From: G965230615 sp965230615
GTDB lineage: Bacteria; Pseudomonadota; Gammaproteobacteria; HTCC5015
Length of the DNA stretch: 64,000 bases
NCBI GenBank assembly: GCA_965230615.1
Contig: OZ246012.1
Span: 2,170,001-2,234,000 of the forward strand
Reading direction: 5' to 3'
Each line of letters begins with the position of its first letter. The stretch's first letter is position 1. Both the position numbers and the translations under genes were made by a program. Below, one piece after another: positions 54,445-61,719 of the stretch. The notes under the pieces are model-generated. The model was given only the letters and a program-made list of their open reading frames with translations. It was not told the DNA's origin and did no database searches.

Positions 54445-55542
54445 CTACGGTCGTAATACCCAATAATCATTTTGAATGTCATGGGGCAATTGTTGAACTT
54501 CAATGCTTTTAAAGCCTGCCTCTACAAAATAATTTCTAGCTATTTCTCGTCCCCACATAGTCCCAAGACCTTCTCCCCCTTGAGCTAAAGAAACCGTCAT
54601 ACAATGCATGACTGAAACGGTATATAACAATGTTCCTAGCGGGTGACTACGATCTTGATCATGATGACTCGAAGCGTGAATATCTTGTGCGATGTAAACG
54701 CCGTCTTTCTTCAATGTTTTGTTAATTCCTTTTAAAAGATTAAGCGGTTTTGCTTGGTCATGGATCGCATCAAAGGTTGTTACAAGGTCAAAAGCTTGAT
54801 CTGCTGCAAACTTGTCAAAATGACTAAGATCGAGAACTTCGAATTTCACGTTTGATAAATTATTTTCAGTGGCACGCTCTTGCGCCCACTCAATGGCTTC
54901 TTGAGATAAGTCGTAACCAGCGAAGTTGCTATTGGGAAAACGCTCCGCCATTTTAAGCAATGCCCGACCTCGACCACAACCAAGGTCAAGCACTTCTATA
55001 CCTTTTTCAAGTTTTGGTATGACTTCGGGAGCAAGAGGCAGTATGGCATCAAATAAGGCGGGCAAAACCGTTTGACCACTGTCTTCTGCCATAACCTCAT
55101 GAAAGCGAGTGTACTTGGAATAAGGCACACCACCTCCTTCCTTAAAACAGGTCACTATGTCATCTTCCACGGTGCCCAGCAGTGGAAGGTATTGTGCAAA
55201 TACTGCCATATTTGCATCTCCCTGGTCGCATAAAAGGTTGGCAAACTCAGGAGGTAAACGATAGCTTTTATTCGCTGGATCATGTTCGAGCAAGTTTGAA
55301 ACAGTCATTCCTCCTAGCCATTCGCGAACATATCTTTCGTTTAAATTGGTATGCTGAGCAAGGCTCTCGGAAGTGACATAATCGCAAGTTGCAAGTTCTT
55401 TCAATAGGCCGGTTCTGTGACCAAGCGATACAAGTTGAAGCATTGCCCCTTCATTCAATGCGTCGACAAGCCTTTCTTCAAATTCTGCAGCGCGATTTTC
55501 ATCGAAATTATCTGCCGGGTAGTTTAATGCTGCTGTTTCCAT
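54445..55542 (-). CDS. Methyltransferase with N-terminal winged-helix domain
   Basis: The protein has 365 residues. Residues 20-90 form a winged helix (TGLLKELATCDYVTSESLAQHTNLNERYVREWL) and 170-290 a Rossmann methyltransferase core (VLDLGCGRGRALLKMAERFP, then FDLVTTFDAIHDQA). This is the layout of Rv2258c-like SAM-dependent methyltransferases. A ribosome site TAAGGAGAT precedes the ATG. It is divergent from the GlxA-type regulator (110 bp apart), which probably controls it. Confidence 0.92.
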   Translation of the reverse strand: METAALNYPADNFDENRAAEFEERLVDALNEGAMLQLVSLGHRTGLLKELATCDYVTSESLAQHTNLNERYVREWLGGMTVSNLLEHDPANKSYRLPPEFANLLCDQGDANMAVFAQYLPLLGTVEDDIVTCFKEGGGVPYSKYTRFHEVMAEDSGQTVLPALFDAILPLAPEVIPKLEKGIEVLDLGCGRGRALLKMAERFPNSNFAGYDLSQEAIEWAQERATENNLSNVKFEVLDLSHFDKFAADQAFDLVTTFDAIHDQAKPLNLLKGINKTLKKDGVYIAQDIHASSHHDQDRSHPLGTLLYTVSVMHCMTVSLAQGGEGLGTMWGREIARNYFVEAGFKSIEVQQLPHDIQNDYWVLRP

Positions 55543-55652
55543 GTTGATCTCCTTAAATTGTGTGTCTGGCGTTATTGCCCGATGTGCGTAGTTTCAGGGA
55601 AATCTATGCTTTATACTAAAGCCTAAAAAGTCGAAAACAGGTCTTTTCTGCC

Positions 55653-56681
55653 ATGAATAAGCCAAAACCTCGCATAGATCTTATGGCAATCCCCGAAATA
55701 GCCGCATCTACTCTGTATGGAATGCACGATGTGTTTTCTAGTACCGGGCGTGACTGGGCTATTTTGGTGGAAGGTCGAGAATCGGAATCGGCTTTGGAAT
55801 CTAAGGTCGTCGCCAGAGGTGGAAACAAGCCTTTATGTGTGGCAAATGGCGTACAAGTAGTACCGGATACCGATTTTAGCAAGGTGCCAGATGTCATTTG
55901 CGTACCCGAGGCCGCCATTCTTCCTGGTACAAGTATATCTGAATCCCATTCAATAGAAATTGATTGGTTACGTCACTGCTATGAATCTGGCGCAATTGTC
56001 GCAACCGTTTGTTCCGGTGCCATATTGCTTGCAGAAACTGGGTTGTTAAATGGTGAAGAAGCCACTACACATTGGGCATATTGTGAAGCCCTTGGAAATT
56101 ATCCAGGAGTTCAAGTTAATCCGCGAAGCGCTTTAGTGGTTGGGGGTAAAGAAGGACGGTTGATAATGGCTGGCGGCGGCACTTCCTGGGAAGACCTGGC
56201 ACTTTACCTCGTGGCTCGTTTGGTAAGTGTGGATGAAGCCATGGCCGTTGCAAAATTGTTTTTAATTGACTGGAATGATGTTGGGCAACTTCCATATGCA
56301 ATATTGGCTCAAACACGCCAGGTTGACGATGCAATCATTGCAAAATGTCAATCTTGGATTGCTCACAATTATAATCAGCCTTCTCCAGTAGCAACAATGA
56401 TAGAACTTTCAGGAATACCAGAGCGAAGTTTTAACCGAAGATTTAACAAAGCGACAGGAATTTCGCCAATGGAGTATGTTCACAGATTACGTTTAGAAGA
56501 GACGAAGCAATTACTCGAAACATCCGATGAACCGGTTGAATCCATCGCGCAACAAGTTGGTTATGAAGATGCCGCTTTTTTCGGTCGGCTTTTCAGACGC
56601 AAAGTAGGCGTGACTCCAGCACAATATCGAAAACGGTTTCGAGGAATGCGTAAAGCTTTAAAAGTAACGGGGTTTAGTTGA
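55653..56681 (+). CDS. GlxA-type AraC-family transcriptional regulator
   Basis: The protein has 342 residues. The N-terminal DJ-1/PfpI-like domain has IVATVCSGAILLAETGLLNG, with the elbow Cys in CSGA, then TTHWAYCEAL. The C-terminal 100 residues form two AraC helix-turn-helices (ERSFNRRFNKATGISPMEYVHRLR and VEYESIAQQVGYEDAAFFGRLFRR-type pattern). Such regulators sense amino-compound or related signals. It shares its upstream region with the divergent methyltransferase gene. Confidence 0.93.
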   Translation: MNKPKPRIDLMAIPEIAASTLYGMHDVFSSTGRDWAILVEGRESESALESKVVARGGNKPLCVANGVQVVPDTDFSKVPDVICVPEAAILPGTSISESHSIEIDWLRHCYESGAIVATVCSGAILLAETGLLNGEEATTHWAYCEALGNYPGVQVNPRSALVVGGKEGRLIMAGGGTSWEDLALYLVARLVSVDEAMAVAKLFLIDWNDVGQLPYAILAQTRQVDDAIIAKCQSWIAHNYNQPSPVATMIELSGIPERSFNRRFNKATGISPMEYVHRLRLEETKQLLETSDEPVESIAQQVGYEDAAFFGRLFRRKVGVTPAQYRKRFRGMRKALKVTGFS

Positions 56682-56719
56682 ATTGTTTGTTACCTGCTTA
56701 CCACTCAATTTCAATTTTA

Positions 56720-56880
56720 GGGGCAATTGAGCCCCCCGCACTCCAGCACTAGCAAAACCAATCTAAGGTTTACTATCGACTAAATGTTGATATATACAGG
56801 CAGTTAACTAAACAATGCTAACTTTGTAAGCTACTTTCAAATCGGGGCTGTTTCAGGGGGTCTTGGACTATTTGGACTAC
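56720..56880 (+). repeat. Dispersed island repeat, copy 2
   Basis: It begins GGGGC-AATTGA-GCCCCC, then the same ACTCCAGCACTAGCAAAACC core, an AGTTAAC-TAAACAAT-GCTAACT inverted repeat and CTTTCAAATCGGGG. It ends with GTCTTGGACTATTTGGACTAC. It aligns with copy 1 over more than 110 bases with few changes. It lies behind the GlxA-type gene. Confidence 0.87.
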
Positions 56881-57072
56881 TTTGAGACAAGAAAATGCTA
56901 AAAGAAAAATAATCTGAAGTTTTTTCACTCATATCAATACATGTAGAAAGCCTAAACGGCACGCCACTTGTACAACAATACGATTAACTATACAGTAATC
57001 AACAAGCGTGCCTTGCCAGTGTCATCACCACTGACAAGACACTCACCATAACCAACTAGAAAGGAGTTGATG

Positions 57073-57384
57073 ATGGATACTTGGCATCATACCGTAATCC
57101 GTGAAGAAGTCTCGCCTTATTATGTTAATAACAGCAATAAGCAGACCGAATTAACATTAATTGGTGATACGCTAAGGCAAATTCGCCTTGAACAACAACG
57201 CACGCAAGAGAATATTGCTGAGTCTGCCAATATTAGCCCACGGTATTATCAAAGTTTAGAAGCAGGTAACAGCAGTATTGGTATTTTAATTATTTTTAAG
57301 CTTTGCCAGGCGTTAGATTGTCATTATACCCAGCTGTTAGAGCCTGCTTGGAAACACCTTAGCAACACTCATAAGCCGTCATAG
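57073..57384 (+). CDS. Small XRE-family HTH regulator
   Basis: The ATG at 57073 with AAAGGAG upstream gives 103 residues; an adjacent ATG (57070) and a TTG (57067) are also in frame. The helix-turn-helix is IGDTLRQIRLEQQRTQENIAESANISPRYYQSLEAGNSSIG. The last 30 residues are an extra helix. It has no toxin or methylase partner next to it. The 3' end carries a 33-bp direct repeat also found at 57719-57751. Confidence 0.9.
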   Translation: MDTWHHTVIREEVSPYYVNNSNKQTELTLIGDTLRQIRLEQQRTQENIAESANISPRYYQSLEAGNSSIGILIIFKLCQALDCHYTQLLEPAWKHLSNTHKPS

Positions 57385-57403
57385 GCTGACTGCGCTTAGT
57401 CTT
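57371..57403 (+). repeat. Direct repeat A, copy 1
   Basis: ATAAGCCGTCATAGGCTGAC continues to GCGCTTAGTCTT. It matches 57719-57751 in 28 of 33 bases. It overlaps the 3' end of the XRE gene. Confidence 0.75.
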
Positions 57404-57554
57404 ACTCAGTGAATCTTAACAGGTTCACTGGGTGGATTAATCTTTTTATATCTTTAGCCATACCAATGAGCCTATCACTTTGCTTGTTATAAAATAGACT
57501 CATTAAATTGTGTCTGCCCTCATTTATTTATAAATGAATCTATTAAAAATAGCA

Positions 57555-57707
57555 TTAACCAAAGCCATGCTTCTTTAAAATTTTCATATCAGATTTAACA
57601 GCTTTATTTATTGTTTTTGTCGTTAACACTTTACTGTGAGCCCTAGACACATCATCTAAAACAACGCGTGCCTTAACAGTTACAGTTTTTGAGCTATCTT
57701 TCTTCAT
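57555..57707 (-). CDS. Small Lys-rich hypothetical protein (50 aa)
   Basis: A 50-residue ORF, MKKDSSKTVTVKARVVLDDV to LKKHGFG, with many Lys and Arg. It lies just downstream of the 86-aa gene on the same strand, with only 36 bp between. No strong ribosome site is visible. It may be a regulator-like or antitoxin-like protein; I cannot identify a family. Confidence 0.45.
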   Translation of the reverse strand: MKKDSSKTVTVKARVVLDDVSRAHSKVLTTKTINKAVKSDMKILKKHGFG

Positions 57708-57718
57708 TTGAAACACCC

Positions 57719-57751
57719 TTAAGCCCTCATAGGTTAACCGCGCTTAGTCTT
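57719..57751 (+). repeat. Direct repeat A, copy 2
   Basis: TTAAGCCCTCATAGGTTAAC continues to GCGCTTAGTCTT. It overlaps the 3' end of the 86-aa gene on the minus strand, as copy 1 overlaps the 3' end of the XRE gene. Confidence 0.75.
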
Positions 57752-58004
57752 CCCCATATTCATGGATTTCACCCACAGGGTATTTTGACCATTTAACGAA
57801 ATCTTTTTGAGAACACTTTACCGCACGATTTGGATCAACGTTGCGGATATGCCATGCATAATTTAGATGATGATATGCATGCTCGAGAGCTACTTGTAAT
57901 TCTGGCTCGGAATACTCAGCATTTGATTCTAGATCAGACAGAATGCTTTCAAGCTCTTCTTTGGCTTCTTCTAGGTTCGACTTAATGAGATCTTTGTTTT
58001 TCAT
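57744..58004 (-). CDS. Hypothetical protein (86 aa)
   Basis: Helical and acidic, with LEHAYHHLNYAWHIRNVD as the most distinctive stretch. It is cytoplasmic by sequence. No family is recognised. It is the first of two minus-strand small genes in the island segment between repeat copies 2 and 3. Confidence 0.65.
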   Translation of the reverse strand: MKNKDLIKSNLEEAKEELESILSDLESNAEYSEPELQVALEHAYHHLNYAWHIRNVDPNRAVKCSQKDFVKWSKYPVGEIHEYGED

Positions 58005-58040
58005 TTTGGTTTATAACGCTCATATAATGGGAATGGCGCT

Positions 58041-58176
58041 TGAGGGCAACCGTACTCTAAAAACATTAGCAAAATCAATCTGACTTTTCTTGTCTGCCGA
58101 ATATTTATATATGTAGATAGCTAACTAAACGATGCTAAATTTCAAGCCGCTCTCAAATTATGGGCGTCCCGGACTA
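58041..58176 (+). repeat. Dispersed island repeat, copy 3 (diverged)
   Basis: It has TTGAGGGCAACCGTACTC, then ACATTAGCAAAATCAATCT, TAGCTAACTAAACGATGCTA, CTCTCAAATTATGGGCGTCC and GGACTACTCTAGC. The order of blocks is as in copies 1 and 2, with more changes. Confidence 0.75.
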
Positions 58177-58212
58177 CTCTAGCATTAAAACATGTGCACG
58201 CTAGAATGCTGT

Positions 58213-58578
58213 TCATTTTTTTTCATCTGGCTCTCGTAGCCTAAACGAATAAAACCTCTTGCACCCTTCCAAAAATTCTCCCTTGCTATATTGGGAGTTT
58301 TCCAAAGCTGCTCTAGCAGATCGGATAAATACATCACAACCTTCCGGACTTGCACTTGCATCGTTTATCACAACATTACCATTTTCATCAAGATTAAAAC
58401 CCAATGCAATACTGCATTTATCATTCAATCCTAGAACTGCCGATAGCCTTTGTGAACTAGGCAATGATGGGGCTGATGCTTTTTCAAGCCTATTCAAGCA
58501 AGCATCGCTCCAGGCAGGTTGCGCTAATGCGATTAAAAATAAAAAAGCTACTATGTTGATTTTTTTCTTATTATGCAT
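58213..58578 (-). CDS. Hypothetical periplasmic protein
   Basis: The ATG at 58578 with GGGTGG upstream gives about 121 residues; a GTG five codons earlier is possible. It has a signal peptide (INIVAFLFLIALAQPAWS), then about 95 residues with four Cys that could form two disulfides. The core (CSIALGFNLDENGNVVINDASASPEGC) looks like a small TonB-C-like or secretin-like beta fold, but this is weak. It lies between repeat copies 3 and 4. Confidence 0.65.
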   Translation of the reverse strand: MHNKKKINIVAFLFLIALAQPAWSDACLNRLEKASAPSLPSSQRLSAVLGLNDKCSIALGFNLDENGNVVINDASASPEGCDVFIRSARAALENSQYSKGEFLEGCKRFYSFRLREPDEKK

Positions 58579-58636
58579 TTTTTTGAAAACCACCCTTCAT
58601 TGAAGAAGCTGAGAACACATACACCCCCAAAGAAGA

Positions 58637-58778
58637 CGATTGAGGACAGCCGCACTATAAGAACGCCAGAAAACCACTCTCACTTTTCCTATCTATCAAA
58701 TATTGATATATACAGATAGTTAACAAAACAATGCTAACTTTGTAAGCTACTTTCAAATTACGAGTGTCCTAGACTACT
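58637..58778 (+). repeat. Dispersed island repeat, copy 4
   Basis: It has GATTGAGGACAGCCGCACT, TATTGATATATACAGATAGTTAAC, AAAACAATGCTAACTTTGTAAGC and CTTTCAAATTACGAGTGTCC, and ends TAGACTACTT. The right two thirds match copies 1 and 2 closely. Confidence 0.82.
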
Positions 58779-58844
58779 TAAACCCTAAATTCCACCTTGA
58801 ATCTTAACGAATCTTTAGCCAACGTATAAGCCTCCCTATTTTGA

Positions 58845-59552
58845 TTAGTTATTTATTACAATTTCATAAGTTTTTAAACCACTCAGCCGGTCAGTTTCAA
58901 CGAGTCCTGGCGCAGATAACCACTCTAAAAATTCCGTTGGTGTAATAGCCCCGGCATGTACGCGTAATAACCCTTCCATAAAGGCAGAGTGTTCCACTAA
59001 GCTGATATCAGAGGCAGCAGCTGCCTTCTTTTTAGATGTTTCATCAAATCCAGGTTTTCCTAAGGTAATCCTTGGAATATTCTTGTCATAATGACCAGCC
59101 TTTTGCAAAACTGCCCAGGCGTCCTCTTTAGATACTAAAGGCGGTTTTTTTGTTGCTGTTTTACATTCAATAATTACTGAAGCGTCACCTAATGTAACCA
59201 TAATATCTGGCTCATTTTGCGCCTTACCATCATCAAGCTTTCTAACTTGCCACGATTGCTCAACTTCGAGCAATTTTAGAATTGCGTCCTCATACTCTGT
59301 GTTAAATTTCTCATTGCATTCCTGGACTGTAGCCTTAATACCGAGGCTTTGTGCAATAGACTCGTGTAATTTTTGTGAGCGGCTATATTCCTGCCCAACA
59401 GTATCTCCTATTGCTGCCAAAAGTGATTCAGCACGTGTCCTATTTCTCACAAGTTCGACCAGCTTCTCTAATGGGACAGAAAGAATGTCTGTAAAACTGC
59501 TAAATCCTTGGGCAAGTAAAACCATTGCTCTTTGCCTGCCGAAGCCTGGCAC
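58845..59552 (-). CDS. PD-(D/E)XK nuclease-like C-terminal part of the helicase, in the shifted frame
   Basis: The ORF opens at a GTG (59552) inside the 3' end of the helicase gene and encodes 235 residues. The first 40 are a helix-hairpin-helix (VPGFGRQRAMVLLAQGF) that normally sits inside Ski2/Hel308 helicases. The rest has a PD...ECK motif (EPDIMVTLGDASVIIECKT) like restriction-type nucleases. It is probably the continuation of the helicase chain; a one-base gain in the A4-run at 59554-59557 would join the two into a protein of about 910 residues. A real -1 ribosomal frameshift or a split pair cannot be excluded. Confidence 0.78.
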   Translation of the reverse strand: MPGFGRQRAMVLLAQGFSSFTDILSVPLEKLVELVRNRTRAESLLAAIGDTVGQEYSRSQKLHESIAQSLGIKATVQECNEKFNTEYEDAILKLLEVEQSWQVRKLDDGKAQNEPDIMVTLGDASVIIECKTATKKPPLVSKEDAWAVLQKAGHYDKNIPRITLGKPGFDETSKKKAAAASDISLVEHSAFMEGLLRVHAGAITPTEFLEWLSAPGLVETDRLSGLKTYEIVINN

Positions 59553-61585
59553 ATTTTATTGTGTGCTACCCGAATCATATCAATTGCCTCTGCTGGCGCA
59601 CCCCATCTTATTCTTTTTGAAAGCATCGCCAACTTATTAGTCAGTGTTTGAGAGAAACCTAAGCTTGGTGTGCTGGCTATTCGTTTTAAACCATCCAAAA
59701 CCCAAGAAACATCTATCGCCAAACGATGAACATTACCTGAGGTGACGTTTGTATGAAAACGTATCTTTCTTTCGTTTTCACCCGAACAAAACAAACTTAT
59801 AGCGTGCGCACATTGATTTACCCTAGAATTCGTGCGATCGAAATGTCCAAGCAGTTTTTTAGCTGCTAAAAATTGTTCTGAATGGGCGATCCTACCGCGC
59901 GATGGATATGGCAAATATCTTGATGGTTTTTCGCTCAAAAATTCATCGCAACTACAAATCCAGTAAATTATTCCATCAATATATGCATCAAAATCCGCTT
60001 CTATTTCAGCACAAGTATTGTTTAGTATATGAAAAAAATTTAATGCTGTCGTAGGTAATAATCCCGTCTCCGCGACCGATTTACCTAAAGGGGTAGGTAA
60101 TAAATCGCCGTTGTAATTCTCACTTAAATTGTTTGCTAACAACCAATCAATAGACATGGCAGCGCTATCCAGTATCTCGCCAAGTTTATCCGGATTATGT
60201 TCAGCGATTTGGTGCCAAAAGTAAGTGCTTTTAAAAAATACTTCAGTCTCTCCTCTAGACCCAACGATATTCGAAGAAATCAACATTAATACTGATCGAC
60301 GCATGCTCAATTTAACCAACTGAGAATCAATACGAGCATTTTCAGGCAACACTATGCGGTTGGAGTGGCTTATCTCTACAGACGATTCAGGTAACAAAAT
60401 ACTTAAACCTTCATCATGCAAACCTAGACGGCCCGCCCTTCCTGACATGTTACGATAATCCGAAAGCGTGATTTGGGTACTAGCACGATCCGTATATTCG
60501 TAAGTCAATTTAGAAAAAACTACTGTTCGGAATGGAAAGTTCACTCCGGCTGATAGCGTTGAGGTTGCGAAACAAACCTTTATTTTTGAACTTGTAATAG
60601 ATCCTTCTATAACTTGTTTCTCTTGTGGCGTTAAATCCGCGGAGTGAAATGCAATTTGTTTTCTAACACTTTCCAAAAGTTTTTCCGCTGATTCCGTTGG
60701 CTCTGAGAATAGATCAAGCTGCTCGCCAATAGTCAGGCCATGTTCCGTCCTTTGTTCAACGTTAGCATATTCCTCCGCTAGTTCCTGTGCTTCTCTCCTC
60801 GTTTCGGTAAAAACCAATATTGGAGCTTTATCTTGTGCAACGAGAAACCTAACTACATCGAGTGTATTTTTATAATTTGGAAGCGGATGACCGATATTAT
60901 GACCAACATCGTTTCCAAACTTAACCTGATAAACCTGGGTAGGTGTCCATATCTCTTGAATTAGATCAATATCGCGCTGAAGACTTTCGGCCAAATCACA
61001 TCTTAACCAGTCCGCTAGCTCCCGCGGGTTCCCAACTGTCGCGGTTAATGCTAGAAATTGGTTTACCCCTTTTTGTATTAATACTGCACATAACGATTCA
61101 ATATCTGGCCCTCTGGTTGGATCACCAATTATTTGTAACTCATCAGCGACAATGACGGCACCATTAGGGGCAATTTGATTAGACAAAATCATTGCCAGAG
61201 CTTTTTCGTAGGTGGCGACTACAAGCCTCGCATTTACATCTCCTTCTTCTCGATCACCAGTATGCAACCCTACCGCTGTTATTGGATTATTAGAATGAGA
61301 CCCAAAACGCTTTTCAAAATCAATAAATTTCTGATCTGCTAATGCCTTATGGGAAACCAAATAGATGCAACGCAGGCCATTTTTAAGTGCACATAGAAGT
61401 CCGATTTCACCCACAAGAGTTTTACCTGAGGAAGTGGGCGCAGATACAAGCAGGCTTTTACCTTGAGCAACCCCCATACCCAACGCGACTTGTTGTACAT
61501 GAGTGAGTTGTACGTAATCCCATGAAAATAAAGTTTGTTTCAGATCTTCCGTAAATCCTGGTGCATCGAACTCAGCAATGTTCAA
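59468..61585 (-). CDS. Ski2/Hel308-like superfamily II helicase (3' end frameshifted)
   Basis: The protein has 705 residues as read. It has Walker A SAPTSSGKT at 48-56, a DELQ box at 148-151 in place of DE(A/V)H, LTATVGNPRELADWL, and motif VI MSGRAGRLG at 380-388. A winged helix and ratchet-like helices follow. The last about 26 residues are out-of-frame sequence after the A4-run at 59554-59557. Downstream, a PD-(D/E)XK nuclease is encoded. Helicase-nuclease fusions next to a reverse transcriptase fit a phage-defence setting. It follows the RT gene on the same strand, 134 bp away. Confidence 0.88.
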   Translation of the reverse strand: MNIAEFDAPGFTEDLKQTLFSWDYVQLTHVQQVALGMGVAQGKSLLVSAPTSSGKTLVGEIGLLCALKNGLRCIYLVSHKALADQKFIDFEKRFGSHSNNPITAVGLHTGDREEGDVNARLVVATYEKALAMILSNQIAPNGAVIVADELQIIGDPTRGPDIESLCAVLIQKGVNQFLALTATVGNPRELADWLRCDLAESLQRDIDLIQEIWTPTQVYQVKFGNDVGHNIGHPLPNYKNTLDVVRFLVAQDKAPILVFTETRREAQELAEEYANVEQRTEHGLTIGEQLDLFSEPTESAEKLLESVRKQIAFHSADLTPQEKQVIEGSITSSKIKVCFATSTLSAGVNFPFRTVVFSKLTYEYTDRASTQITLSDYRNMSGRAGRLGLHDEGLSILLPESSVEISHSNRIVLPENARIDSQLVKLSMRRSVLMLISSNIVGSRGETEVFFKSTYFWHQIAEHNPDKLGEILDSAAMSIDWLLANNLSENYNGDLLPTPLGKSVAETGLLPTTALNFFHILNNTCAEIEADFDAYIDGIIYWICSCDEFLSEKPSRYLPYPSRGRIAHSEQFLAAKKLLGHFDRTNSRVNQCAHAISLFCSGENERKIRFHTNVTSGNVHRLAIDVSWVLDGLKRIASTPSLGFSQTLTNKLAMLSKRIRWGAPAEAIDMIRVAHNKMCQASAGKEQWFYLPKDLAVLQTFFLSH

Positions 61586-61719
61586 ATTTCATTCTCCTCA
61601 AACCCTTTTCAGGACAGGCATATGTCTTCAGCAAAAATCTATATATACAGATACTTTTCTTTACTCCATCCAAAACCCTGCCTCAGCCTATCCTGTATTA
61701 TTTGTTAGCATTTAGTATC

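Noticed and set aside
52654..58778. The four dispersed repeats as integron attC sites
   Set aside because: No RYYYAAC/GTTRRRY core pair is found at their ends; the inner AGTTAGC/GCTAACT pair does not fit the consensus.
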